Positions 45,477 to 53,810 of a DNA stretch of 64,000 nt are shown piece by piece; the first letter of the stretch is position 1; each line of letters begins with the position of its first letter. This stretch comes from Cyanobacteria bacterium SZAS-4 (lineage in GTDB: Bacteria > Cyanobacteriota > Vampirovibrionia > Obscuribacterales > Obscuribacteraceae): contig JAFEAT010000010.1 of assembly GCA_018266255.1 (NCBI GenBank), positions 124,001 through 188,000 on the forward strand, read 5' to 3'. Position numbers and translations under genes: made by a program. The notes under the pieces were generated by a model, which was not told the DNA's origin, made no database searches, and saw nothing but the letters and a program-made list of their open reading frames with translations.

Positions 45477-46949
45477 GTGAGTAACCAGAAGTACAATCCG
45501 AAGTGGGACCCCAAAAGCGAGAACATCTACACATCTCTTCCAGCCAACACTGACGAAAAGAGACCTGATGTCAGAATGGTCTGGTTGCTGAACCTGATTC
45601 CATATTCTGGAGCCGGTTACTTTTATGCGCTTGGCTTTCGGCAAGCGATAAAGCCGATGGTGTTCATCTGGATTTTTCTTGTCCTGTTTGGCCCGGGCAC
45701 ATTGGTGCCGATGTATTTCATCCTCTCAGTTCTCGGCACTGCTCACATACTCAATAAGAATCGCTCTACCGTTGATAAGCTGCGCCATACATCGTTTGGT
45801 AAAGAGCCAGATTCGCTGTCACCTGGCCAGCAAATACCGATGAGCGCAAGTTCTGAGTTCTCATTGTCTACATTGGAAAAGAAAGCGAAAAAGGCCAACC
45901 GCGCTTTGAAGCGTATGCGAGACGAGGACGACGAGGCGAAATCAAAGCACGCGTTTGAAGCGTTCGAGTATAAGGCTCAAGCAGCAGAAAAAATGTTGAG
46001 AGCTCGCGCTGCGGCTGAAGCCAATTTTGCTGCGGCTGCGGCACCGAAGTTTGATGATGAAGAGGACGCAGCTGAACCGTTGGCGGTGCGATCGGATCAA
46101 GCGGCACCAGCGCAGCAAGAGCTGCCAGCTCAGCCCGTGCAGTCCGATGTCTCGACTGATTACATCAGTCAGGTTAACAATTCTTACTCGATCGATGCGG
46201 AAGTAGCGGGCATCACAGCTGGTGTCAACTCGCGTGCTTCTGCCAGTGCGACGGAAGTGAATAATTTCCTTGTGCAGGAATCAAAAGGCATCCAATCACC
46301 GAATATGGTGCCCGAGGTGAGTTCGCAAGTCGCTTCTTCAGAATCGTATGTTCCTGACGTGACAGCGCAATATTCGACTGCTCCGTTGCCGCTGCCAACT
46401 AACGACATGTCTTTTCCTGATTTTTCGGCTCCAGAGGTAAGTTCGCAGGTTTCGCAATCAAACCAGCCTGTGCCGGAAGTCAGTTCGCTTTTGGTGAATT
46501 CGACGCAATCGACACCAGATGTTAGTTCGATGTATGTGAATTCGACGCAATCGACACCAGATGTTAGTTCGATGTATGTGAATTCGACGCAATCGACACC
46601 AGATGTAAGTTCGATGCTAGTGGATTCTGCTCAAACGACACCAGATGTAAGTTCGATGTTGGTGGATTCAACGCAGACGACTCCAGATGTGGGTTCGCTG
46701 CTTGTAAATTCTACTCAAGCAACACCTGATGTCCGTTCGCAACTGCCCGACACATCAATGACATCGTTTGGTAATTTTGAGTCTCCCAAGTTTAGTTTTT
46801 CGTTCGAAGATCACATGGCTACGTCAGTGGCTGGTGCTGCTGCACCTGGCGCCACGGGCACCACGACTGCCACTCCGTGCCCCAAGTGTGGTGCGGCCAG
46901 AGACAGCAACTTTTCATTTTGTCTTGCATGTGGACAATCATTTCTCTAG
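45477..46949 (+). CDS. Membrane protein with 14-residue repeats and C-terminal zinc ribbon
   Basis: The protein has 490 residues with GTG start 45477 (GAGGTTTT upstream). Two hydrophobic helices lie at about 42-80 (WLLNLIPYSGAGYFYALGF, PMVFIWIFLVLFGPGTLVP). An Ala-rich coiled coil (KAKKANRALKRMRDEDDEAK) follows, then a Pro/Ser/Val-rich linker with six 14-residue repeats (VSSMYVNSTQSTPD type). It ends in a zinc ribbon CPKCGAARDSNFSFCLACG. The function is unknown. The layout of membrane anchor, flexible arm and zinc ribbon suggests a binding or delivery role. Confidence 0.75.
   Translation: MSNQKYNPKWDPKSENIYTSLPANTDEKRPDVRMVWLLNLIPYSGAGYFYALGFRQAIKPMVFIWIFLVLFGPGTLVPMYFILSVLGTAHILNKNRSTVDKLRHTSFGKEPDSLSPGQQIPMSASSEFSLSTLEKKAKKANRALKRMRDEDDEAKSKHAFEAFEYKAQAAEKMLRARAAAEANFAAAAAPKFDDEEDAAEPLAVRSDQAAPAQQELPAQPVQSDVSTDYISQVNNSYSIDAEVAGITAGVNSRASASATEVNNFLVQESKGIQSPNMVPEVSSQVASSESYVPDVTAQYSTAPLPLPTNDMSFPDFSAPEVSSQVSQSNQPVPEVSSLLVNSTQSTPDVSSMYVNSTQSTPDVSSMYVNSTQSTPDVSSMLVDSAQTTPDVSSMLVDSTQTTPDVGSLLVNSTQATPDVRSQLPDTSMTSFGNFESPKFSFSFEDHMATSVAGAAAPGATGTTTATPCPKCGAARDSNFSFCLACGQSFL
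46479..46730 (+). repeat. Six tandem 42-bp coding repeats
   Basis: There are six 42-bp units, in frame, encoding VSSLLVNSTQSTPD and variants (VSSMYVN.., VSSMLVDS..). Units two and three (46521-46604) are identical in DNA. Identical neighbours next to diverged ones suggest recent unequal exchange or slippage. Confidence 0.9.
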
Positions 46950-47033
46950 TTGATTAAACCGCAAAGCGTGTTTGAACTTTTCTGCTGCAACTGACGTATT
47001 AGCTTTTAGAAGAGCGAGTCAGGAGTGCAAAAT

Positions 47034-48578
47034 ATGTTCGCGAGAATTTTTTCAGGGGGGCTTACAGGCGTTGATGCCTACTGCATCGAGGTCGAGTGCG
47101 ACTGTGGTCCGGGCATTGGTCAAATCAGCTTAGTGGGGTTACCAGATGCCTCCGTCAAAGAGTCACAAGATAGAGTGCGCTCGGCCATAAAAGCGTGCGA
47201 CTTTTATGTGCCCTTTGCCAAGCGTTGGATCGTGAATCTGGCTCCTGCTGACACTAAGAAAGAGGGACCGGCATTTGACTTGCCTATCGCCGTCGGAATA
47301 TTGGCTTCGACAAACATGCTGTCAACCGAGCATCTATCGAAGTTTTGGATAGTTGGAGAATTGGGACTCGATGGATCGGTTCGACCAGTATCGGGCGTTC
47401 TGCCACTCGCTATTGCGGCGAAAAACGCCGGTGCGGTGGGAATCATTCTGCCGCAAGACAACGCCGAGGAGGCGGCTCTTATCGATGGCATAAAAATTTT
47501 TCCAGTGTCGCATCTCAAACAGGTTTGCCAGCTCCTGGAGGATCCTGCATCAATCGCAATGCTTGAAGCCGATCCTAGAGCCGTGTTCAAAGCCAATCAG
47601 ATGAACCAGAAAGCTGGTCCTGACTTTTACGAAGTGAAAGGGCAATCCAATGCGAAACGAGCTCTCGAGATTTCGGCTGCTGGCAAGCATAATATCTTGA
47701 TGGTTGGTCCGCCTGGTTCCGGCAAATCAATGCTGGCTCAGCGACTGCCTGGCATTATGCCACCACTTTCGTTTGAAGAGGCGTTGGAGCTGACAAAGTT
47801 GTACAGCGTAGCTGGAAAATTACACAACAAGACTTCGCTTGTTATCGAACGTCCATTTAGAAGTCCACACCACAGCGCATCTGCAGTTGGTCTAGTAGGT
47901 GGAGGCGCTATTCCTCGCCCAGGAGAAATTTCTCTCAGTCACATGGGAATTTTGTTTTTGGATGAACTGACAGAGTTTCCGCGATCCCACTTAGACACAC
48001 TCCGTCAGCCGCTTGAATCAGCCAGTGTGACGATCAGTAGGGCCCTGCAAACTCTGACTTATCCGGCATCTTTTCTCTTTGTAGGTGCGTGCAATCCCTG
48101 TCCTTGTGGCTACCGGGGTGATAGTGTCAGATACTGCTCATGTACTCAGTTTCAGGCTGATCGATATTGGAACAGATTGTCTGGACCACTCTTGGATCGA
48201 ATTGATCTTCACGTCAATGTTGCGCGACTCCAGGAAGAGCAGCTTTCAAGCCTGTCTAATGCCGAGACTTCTTTTGATATACGTTTGCGCGTGATGCGAG
48301 CAGTTGAAATTCAACGCGAACGATGTGGAAAAAATCCCTTCGTTTTCAATGGGCAGATGTCGCAGAAGCAACTCGTGAAACACTGCAAAATCGACGAACA
48401 GTCACGCTTGATGCTGGCACGAGCTGTTCATCGGCTTGGACTCTCTGCTCGTGCCTATGATCGAGTTTTGCGTATAGCTCGGACAATTGCAGACATCAAC
48501 GCTCACGAAGATATTCAATCGTCCGATTTAGCAGAAGCGATCAACTATCGCAGTCCAGTAAGGGAGCGTTTCAACTAG
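47034..48578 (+). CDS. comM: ComM/YifB-type Mg-chelatase-like AAA+ ATPase
   Basis: The preferred start is ATG 47034 (AGGAG 8 nt upstream). GTG 47025 is in frame. The N-terminal domain is ChlI/LonB-like (ARIFSGGLTGVDAYCIEVEC, DLPIAVGILASTN). The AAA+ core has Walker A GPPGSGKSM, a typical Mg-chelatase region GAIPRPGEISLSHMGILFLD, and Cys motifs GACNPCPCGYRGD. ComM acts as a branch-migration helicase in transformation in some bacteria. That role is inherited from the family and not shown here. It overlaps the convergent gene by 8 nt. Confidence 0.9.
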   Translation: MFARIFSGGLTGVDAYCIEVECDCGPGIGQISLVGLPDASVKESQDRVRSAIKACDFYVPFAKRWIVNLAPADTKKEGPAFDLPIAVGILASTNMLSTEHLSKFWIVGELGLDGSVRPVSGVLPLAIAAKNAGAVGIILPQDNAEEAALIDGIKIFPVSHLKQVCQLLEDPASIAMLEADPRAVFKANQMNQKAGPDFYEVKGQSNAKRALEISAAGKHNILMVGPPGSGKSMLAQRLPGIMPPLSFEEALELTKLYSVAGKLHNKTSLVIERPFRSPHHSASAVGLVGGGAIPRPGEISLSHMGILFLDELTEFPRSHLDTLRQPLESASVTISRALQTLTYPASFLFVGACNPCPCGYRGDSVRYCSCTQFQADRYWNRLSGPLLDRIDLHVNVARLQEEQLSSLSNAETSFDIRLRVMRAVEIQRERCGKNPFVFNGQMSQKQLVKHCKIDEQSRLMLARAVHRLGLSARAYDRVLRIARTIADINAHEDIQSSDLAEAINYRSPVRERFN

Positions 48579-49551
48579 CGAAAGCGGCTGGCGGCGCCGT
48601 TTGGTAGGAAACAGGATAGACAATTTGCTGAGCATCTTTCTGACGTTGCAACGTTGCGAGCGCTCTTTGGGAAATGTAAGGGTTCGGATTTTCTGAGAGC
48701 CAGACTAAGAAACGATACGGAGTCTTCATATCTTCTGCCAGGCTGTACCAGATATCGACCGGTCCATGGCTGTCATACGACTGCTTACTCAGCCGATTCG
48801 GTTGATGTGCACTCGGGGCATCAGGTGCATGTGGCGTACTTGATGCAATTGGTGCTTGTTCGTTATCGAACGAGATCGGAACAACAAAATCCTTCGCTAC
48901 GAAGTTCGTGTTCGAAGATGGGTTTGGTGCAAAGTTGATTGGCGCAAATTCTGCCGGTGCAAAGTTAGCAGGCGCATAGTGTGCCGGTGCGAAATTCGTC
49001 TCTGGGGTGAAATCTAACTTCTGCATTTGATGGCGACGTTTTTTGACCATTGTCTGCAACTGTTCTTCTAGAACGTGCAGGTGGTACAGCAACCCTGTCA
49101 CTTGCTGACGATGAGCCTGAGTGTTGAAGACTCGTTTAGGGATGTTCGCACCTTTTGTCTTGCTCACGTCGGTCAAATAGCTCAGAAGCACTTTGTCTTC
49201 ACCACGCTGCATGAAGCGACTGAGTGAGGCCGTCTTGAACCTCGAAGGTCTCGATGCCAACAAAGCTGTTTCGTCTGCCGCGGTCTTGTTGCCTAAAACA
49301 GCCGTGAAAGCGCAGGCTTCGCTGCAATCGTGCCAATATGTCAGGCACAAACCTTCCTTCTTCGAGAGCTTACAAAGCTCCATAAGCTTCGGAAACATTG
49401 CTGGTTTCTTCGCTTTGAACTCAGGATAGTGCTTTCTTATAGCAAGAATTCTGCTTAGATTCTGACTAACATGCGCAGCTGAGCGTAGATAGCGCTCGTC
49501 TTCCACGTTTCGGAAATCAATTTCGAGCGCTTTGATTAAAGTGCCTAACAT
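48571..49551 (-). CDS. Hypothetical protein with pentapeptide (FAPxx) repeat
   Basis: ATG 49551 is preferred (TTG 49560 is in frame). The first ~170 residues are helical with Cys and basic patches (ICLTYWHDCSEACAFTAVLG-type). Next comes a tandem pentapeptide array (NFAPA, HYAPA, NFAPA, EFAPI, NFAPN) around residues 205-232 and a polar linker. The C-terminus (MKTPYRFLVWLSENPNPYIS, ALATLQRQK) resembles one HEAT-like unit. No family is recognised. It is convergent with comM, overlapping by 8 nt. Confidence 0.65.
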   Translation of the reverse strand: MLGTLIKALEIDFRNVEDERYLRSAAHVSQNLSRILAIRKHYPEFKAKKPAMFPKLMELCKLSKKEGLCLTYWHDCSEACAFTAVLGNKTAADETALLASRPSRFKTASLSRFMQRGEDKVLLSYLTDVSKTKGANIPKRVFNTQAHRQQVTGLLYHLHVLEEQLQTMVKKRRHQMQKLDFTPETNFAPAHYAPANFAPAEFAPINFAPNPSSNTNFVAKDFVVPISFDNEQAPIASSTPHAPDAPSAHQPNRLSKQSYDSHGPVDIWYSLAEDMKTPYRFLVWLSENPNPYISQRALATLQRQKDAQQIVYPVSYQTAPPAAFAS

Positions 49552-49704
49552 TCCATCCAATCTCTTGGTAACTTGGGGAAGGACGCAAACTCAGCAGATT
49601 TTGTTGCGACTATCTTTCTAACAAATTCGCCAGGGGCTTGCATTGGCAATCTAAAAGGTGACGGAGCGAGGGGCTGTCAAGATTAACGGGAAGAAATGAA
49701 GTAG

Positions 49705-49733
49705 TTGCTGGAATCGCCCCTAATATCTATATT
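49705..49733 (+). promoter_or_regulatory. Possible sigma-70 promoter of the 844-residue protein
   Basis: TTGCTG (49705-49710) and TATATT (49728-49733) are 17 nt apart, about 32 nt upstream of ATG 49765. The -10 is good and the -35 moderate. Offered from pattern only. Confidence 0.35.
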
Positions 49734-49764
49734 TAGACGATTCGACGAACTGTGAGCGCCGGAG

Positions 49765-52299
49765 ATGGACGAGAAGAAACCCCCAGCCAAGGGCATCAAG
49801 CTAAACGTGTCCCAATTGCCTTTAAGCAATAAGGCTGATTTTGTCCTTGGCGCAGATAGTCGTAAGGTGCTCGATAACAAGATTATCGAGAACTTGGGAG
49901 GATCTGGAAGCCATGGGTACTTCCCATCGACGGTAAGCCGAGGCTATAAAAGTTGGAGCGTTTCGCGTGAGTTAGAGATTCCTTCGCAGGCTGATCTGGC
50001 TGAAGAGCAGATGAGAATGATTGAAGGCGCTAGTGCTTCAGCGCCGTTACAAAACGAAGCGAGTGGCACCACTTCAAGTGACTCGGATCCATTTTTCATG
50101 CGGGGCGCAGAAGAGGATTCAAATCCCTTTGCTCACGAACCGCAGCACGCAGAAACGCTTTTAACAAGCCCGGATGCGAGCTATGTTCAGTCGAGCGCGA
50201 ACCCATTTGACTCACCGCCTTCTAATCCGCTCAACACATCAAAGCCCAATCCACTCGATGCAAACCAGTCCAACCCGTTTGATGTGCACAAACCGAATCC
50301 TCTTGATGCGCAAGTCGTCAGCAGCGAGCCCGGAAATGCAGTAGCAGAGCCAAATTTTGGAGCCGGTTCCAGTTTTGCTCACGAATTTGGAGATCGAACT
50401 ACGCCAGCGAATTCGACTCCGGCAGCGAATCCAGCCCTTGCCGACCAACAGAGAGATACGATCAGAGAGGTTCTTCCACGGCGAGCACCATCGCTGACAC
50501 CGGCAGCGGACCCTGACCTCGCAGCCAAACTTGTTGAAACTATGAAAGAGAACGTGCCGCAGAAACTGCCTGCGCAACCTATTCAACAAGTTGATGCTGA
50601 TGCTCCTTCGCCTTGGAGCGGACCAGTGGCTGATGCTCAGCCGCCCGTTGTAGTCAGACAGAATCTTTCACAACCTGAGAGCCAGCAATGGGCAGAGAGC
50701 CCCTGGGCGGCTCCCGTGATGGACAAGCAGCCACCCATGGCGGTCAGTGCGAACATGTCACCGCACACGACACCGCAAATGCCGCTCGATACTCAGCCTC
50801 AAGCAAGACCGGAGATGACACCCGAAACATCAGCTGAAAGCGATGATGGTTGGGTATTCGTCGGAGCCGAGGCTTCATCTGATGTTCCTCCCAGCGACCA
50901 CTACACACCTCCAGCCGAACACTACACACCTTCGGTTGAACAACCACCAGCAGACCCTTACACACCACCGGCAGTACAGTACACACCGCCGGTCGACAAC
51001 TCCACGCCAGCCGCTCAGCCGCCAGTGCCTAATCGTGCAGCGTCTAGTTCAGCGTCTGATGCGGATCTCATTCCTTCCTGGATGAGCGCGTTGGAATCAG
51101 AAAGCACTGCTGGTGGTGACTCGTCTGAGTCCACGGATGATTCTATCAATGTCACTGCCAAGCCTGCTGAAGTCGAAGTTGAGTTGGAGACATTCCTGAA
51201 CTCCATTCCCGACGAAGAATTTATTATCGACAATGAGACTATGCGCCATTTGTTCTCGTCTCTGTGCGAACCAAAAACACCGACTTTGAAAATTAAGTCT
51301 GCTGCCAGCGATGCAGCCGATCTCGCAATCGCAGCGGCGGCCGCCGAGATTTTGAACTCTGAAGTTTCTATCGATGAAATTTCAATTGACGATATTGCCA
51401 CCGCAGAAATTTTGGCCGCAGAACAGTCACCAGAGGCTGATTTCGAAGCGATTCAACAAGCTTATGCGATGTTGGATTTAAGTCCACTTCCTGCTGCACA
51501 GAGAAAAGAAGGCTTCCATAATGTATTTGATGTCGTCGAAAAGGCGGCCGAAGAGCAATCCAATAAAGTTGAGCAAGAAGTTGCTGCCGATTCGTCCGTC
51601 AACGTGGCTAGAACCGAACGCGGCACTATTGAAATGGCGATTCACGCAGGAGGGCGCCAGCTAGTTCCTCAATACAATTTCTGCGGCATGCTCACCAGCG
51701 TAGAGATGAGCGACGGGCTCAGCTTTATTCTGTCTGAAGAGAAGAACACATGGCAAATGATCGAGCAGTCAGGCAAAGTCATGGTGAGTGGCATCAAATC
51801 AGTATCTTTCGACAGACAGGGCAATCTTAGTTATGTCACCAAACGTGGTGACACTGTTACCTTGAAAGTTGATGGAACGATCGACACAAAGTTTGCTAAG
51901 AAATCCGCACCAGGAGCCTCAGAAAACACAGCCGGTGTGGCGGAAGCTCCAGTCGGAGTGCCAGAAACCGTATCCGAAGTGTCTCAGGAAGTTGTGGGCA
52001 AAGGTGCCGAAGAAGTTGTAAACAATGCGCCTGAAGAGCTGGTGGACAAAGTGCCACAAGAACTCGCCAAAGAAGAAGAGAAGGCTGCGCCCGCAAAAGC
52101 AACTAAACCATCAAAATCAACTAAAAAAGAATCTAAATCAAGCGCTAAACCAACCGAAAAGCCAGGCGCTAAGTCAAGCGAAAAGTCAGGCTCTAAGTCA
52201 AGCGAAAAGCCAGGCGCTAAGCCAAGCACAAAGCCGCAGGCGAAAGAGACTAAACCTTCTACAAAAGGCTCATCGAAACCTAAGAAGAAGGGTCGCTAA
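49765..52299 (+). CDS. Large low-complexity protein with NPF/NPL repeats
   Basis: The protein has 844 residues. An NPFD/NPLD repeat region (SANPFDSPPSNPLN, KPNPLDANQSNPFD), a Pro/Thr-rich segment with Tyr (DHYTPPAEHYTPSV), a structured acidic helical region (about 450-600: AAEILNSEVSIDEISIDDIA) and a beta-rich segment around 620-700 (SFILSEEKNTWQMIEQSGKV, SFDRQGNLSYVTKRGDTVTL) are visible. The last ~70 residues are Lys/Ser/Pro repeats (KPGAKSSEKSGSKSSEK). There is no signal peptide. The middle globular parts are the most useful for homology search. The function is unknown. Confidence 0.65.
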   Translation: MDEKKPPAKGIKLNVSQLPLSNKADFVLGADSRKVLDNKIIENLGGSGSHGYFPSTVSRGYKSWSVSRELEIPSQADLAEEQMRMIEGASASAPLQNEASGTTSSDSDPFFMRGAEEDSNPFAHEPQHAETLLTSPDASYVQSSANPFDSPPSNPLNTSKPNPLDANQSNPFDVHKPNPLDAQVVSSEPGNAVAEPNFGAGSSFAHEFGDRTTPANSTPAANPALADQQRDTIREVLPRRAPSLTPAADPDLAAKLVETMKENVPQKLPAQPIQQVDADAPSPWSGPVADAQPPVVVRQNLSQPESQQWAESPWAAPVMDKQPPMAVSANMSPHTTPQMPLDTQPQARPEMTPETSAESDDGWVFVGAEASSDVPPSDHYTPPAEHYTPSVEQPPADPYTPPAVQYTPPVDNSTPAAQPPVPNRAASSSASDADLIPSWMSALESESTAGGDSSESTDDSINVTAKPAEVEVELETFLNSIPDEEFIIDNETMRHLFSSLCEPKTPTLKIKSAASDAADLAIAAAAAEILNSEVSIDEISIDDIATAEILAAEQSPEADFEAIQQAYAMLDLSPLPAAQRKEGFHNVFDVVEKAAEEQSNKVEQEVAADSSVNVARTERGTIEMAIHAGGRQLVPQYNFCGMLTSVEMSDGLSFILSEEKNTWQMIEQSGKVMVSGIKSVSFDRQGNLSYVTKRGDTVTLKVDGTIDTKFAKKSAPGASENTAGVAEAPVGVPETVSEVSQEVVGKGAEEVVNNAPEELVDKVPQELAKEEEKAAPAKATKPSKSTKKESKSSAKPTEKPGAKSSEKSGSKSSEKPGAKPSTKPQAKETKPSTKGSSKPKKKGR
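52140..52250 (+). repeat. Lys/Ser/Pro-rich tandem repeat in the 844-residue protein tail
   Basis: Short imperfect units related to AAGTCAAGCGAAAAGCCAGG encode K-S-S-E-K-P-G-A type repeats. They lie in frame at the C-terminus. Such basic tails often bind nucleic acid or cell-wall polymers, but there is no direct evidence here. Confidence 0.6.
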
Positions 52300-52302
52300 T
52301 AG

Positions 52303-53667
52303 TTAGGACTGCTCTTTAAAGAATGTGTCGTGGAGCTGTCTGATCGCCTGGTCTGCTTGTTCTTCCGAGACGACGAAGCTCAAGTTGATGTCAGAGGCAC
52401 CACCTGAGATCATGATGATGTTGATGTTGCGTAAGGCGTCGAAAACCTGACCCGCTATACCGCTTTTCTCTCTGAATTGACGACCGACGACTGTGATAAT
52501 GGCGATATTGGATTGCACTCGCACATCTCCATACTCAGCCAGATCTGCTGAGATTTTTTCAAGTGTATCGGTTCTGTCGGTGGTGACCGAAACTGAAACT
52601 TCAGACGTAGAGATCAAGTCGATTGAAGTTTGGTGCTTGTCAAAAACTTCGAACACCCGTGTCAAGAAACCGTGTGCCATCAACATTCGAGGTGAAGTGA
52701 TAAAGACGGCGCTGATGCCCTTTTTCGAAGCGATCGCGCAGATTAGCCCTGTGGCGTTGACGGTCGCTTTGATAATTGTGCCTGGTGCCTCAGGGCGCAG
52801 TGTGTTCAGAATTCGCACCGGGATATTTTTGTCGACTGCTGGTGCAATCGTCATTGGATGCAAGACTTTGGCGCCGAAATAAGCAAGTTCGGACGCTTCT
52901 TGAAAGGAGACTTCGTTGATGACGATTGCTTCTTTAACTACTCGCGGATCCGCTGTCATCATGCCATCTACGTCAGTCCAGATTTGGATTTCGCTGGCAT
53001 CCAGAGCGACGCCCATTACAGATGCGCTGAAGTCTGATCCACCACGACCGAGAGTTGTACTGGCACCATATTCGGTAGCACCGATGAATCCCTGAGTGAT
53101 CACAATCTTTCCAGCTTCTAAAAGCGGATTCAACTTTTCTTTGGCCAGTGGTATCAGTTTTGACCACATCGGGTTGGCTTTGCCAAAATTCTCGTCGGTG
53201 ATCATAAACTCGCGAGCGTCCACCCACTGCGCTTTTAGCCCTCGGCTTTCGCAATAAGCCGCCAGAATTTTGGACGAAAGCAACTCTCCCATTCCCGACA
53301 CGGCATCTAAGGATCGCTTGGTCAATTCGCCGAGATAACTTATTCCTTTGAATAGAATTTCCAGTTCTTGCAAGCTGGCGTCGATATCCTTAAGAAGGCT
53401 CATGGATTGCTGCGACTTCACAAACAGATTCTCCACGCATTGCTCGTGCGTGTCGCGAATGGCTGCCAGCTTCTGCAGGGCGCCTTTCAGGTCTCGATTG
53501 ACGGCAAGAGTTGCTCCGGCAATTAGGGCGTTTGTCACGCCAGACATCGCCGACAGAACGATGACAGCCTGCTGATTGTTGTTTTGTAGGTTCGATAGGA
53601 GTTTTAGCACTCCCTCAAATCTCTCTGCTGAGCCAACAGATGTGCCGCCAAATTTTAGAACAAGCAT
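52303..53667 (-). CDS. lysC: Aspartate kinase
   Basis: This enzyme performs the first step of the aspartate pathway to lysine, threonine, methionine and diaminopimelate. The catalytic signature KFGGTSVGS (5-13) and the kinase fold (GRGGSDFSASVMGVALDASE) are followed by two ACT domains in the C-terminal half (VFITSPRMLMAHGFLTRVFE, IAIITVVGRQFREKSGIAGQ). The length of 454 residues fits the long monofunctional type. There is no homoserine dehydrogenase fusion. ATG 53667 is supported by the N-terminal match. Which end product inhibits it cannot be told. Confidence 0.95.
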   Translation of the reverse strand: MLVLKFGGTSVGSAERFEGVLKLLSNLQNNNQQAVIVLSAMSGVTNALIAGATLAVNRDLKGALQKLAAIRDTHEQCVENLFVKSQQSMSLLKDIDASLQELEILFKGISYLGELTKRSLDAVSGMGELLSSKILAAYCESRGLKAQWVDAREFMITDENFGKANPMWSKLIPLAKEKLNPLLEAGKIVITQGFIGATEYGASTTLGRGGSDFSASVMGVALDASEIQIWTDVDGMMTADPRVVKEAIVINEVSFQEASELAYFGAKVLHPMTIAPAVDKNIPVRILNTLRPEAPGTIIKATVNATGLICAIASKKGISAVFITSPRMLMAHGFLTRVFEVFDKHQTSIDLISTSEVSVSVTTDRTDTLEKISADLAEYGDVRVQSNIAIITVVGRQFREKSGIAGQVFDALRNINIIMISGGASDINLSFVVSEEQADQAIRQLHDTFFKEQS

Positions 53668-53752
53668 TCCAAATCTCCCGTCTGATGAGCGCGGTTTCCA
53701 AGTTGTTCAGCAGCAAGCAGGTGGGCTTTGTCCCGCTTTGTCTGTGAACAGA

Positions 53753-53780
53753 AGAGCCCCGGTAAAATTACCGGAGCTCT
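53753..53780. terminator. Hairpin between murA and lysC
   Basis: AGAGC-CCCGGTAA pairs with TTACCGG-AGCTCT around a short AA loop (about 12 bp with one mismatch). The minus strand lacks a T-run after it, while the plus strand has GATTTT. It lies 31 nt after the murA stop and 86 nt before the lysC start on the same strand. It is probably the murA terminator. Confidence 0.6.
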
Positions 53781-53810
53781 GATTTTAACTGAACTGATGA
53801 GAATCTAGGG

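Noticed and set aside
46479..46730. CRISPR-like array
   Set aside because: The repeats are contiguous, in frame and without spacers, so they are protein repeats.
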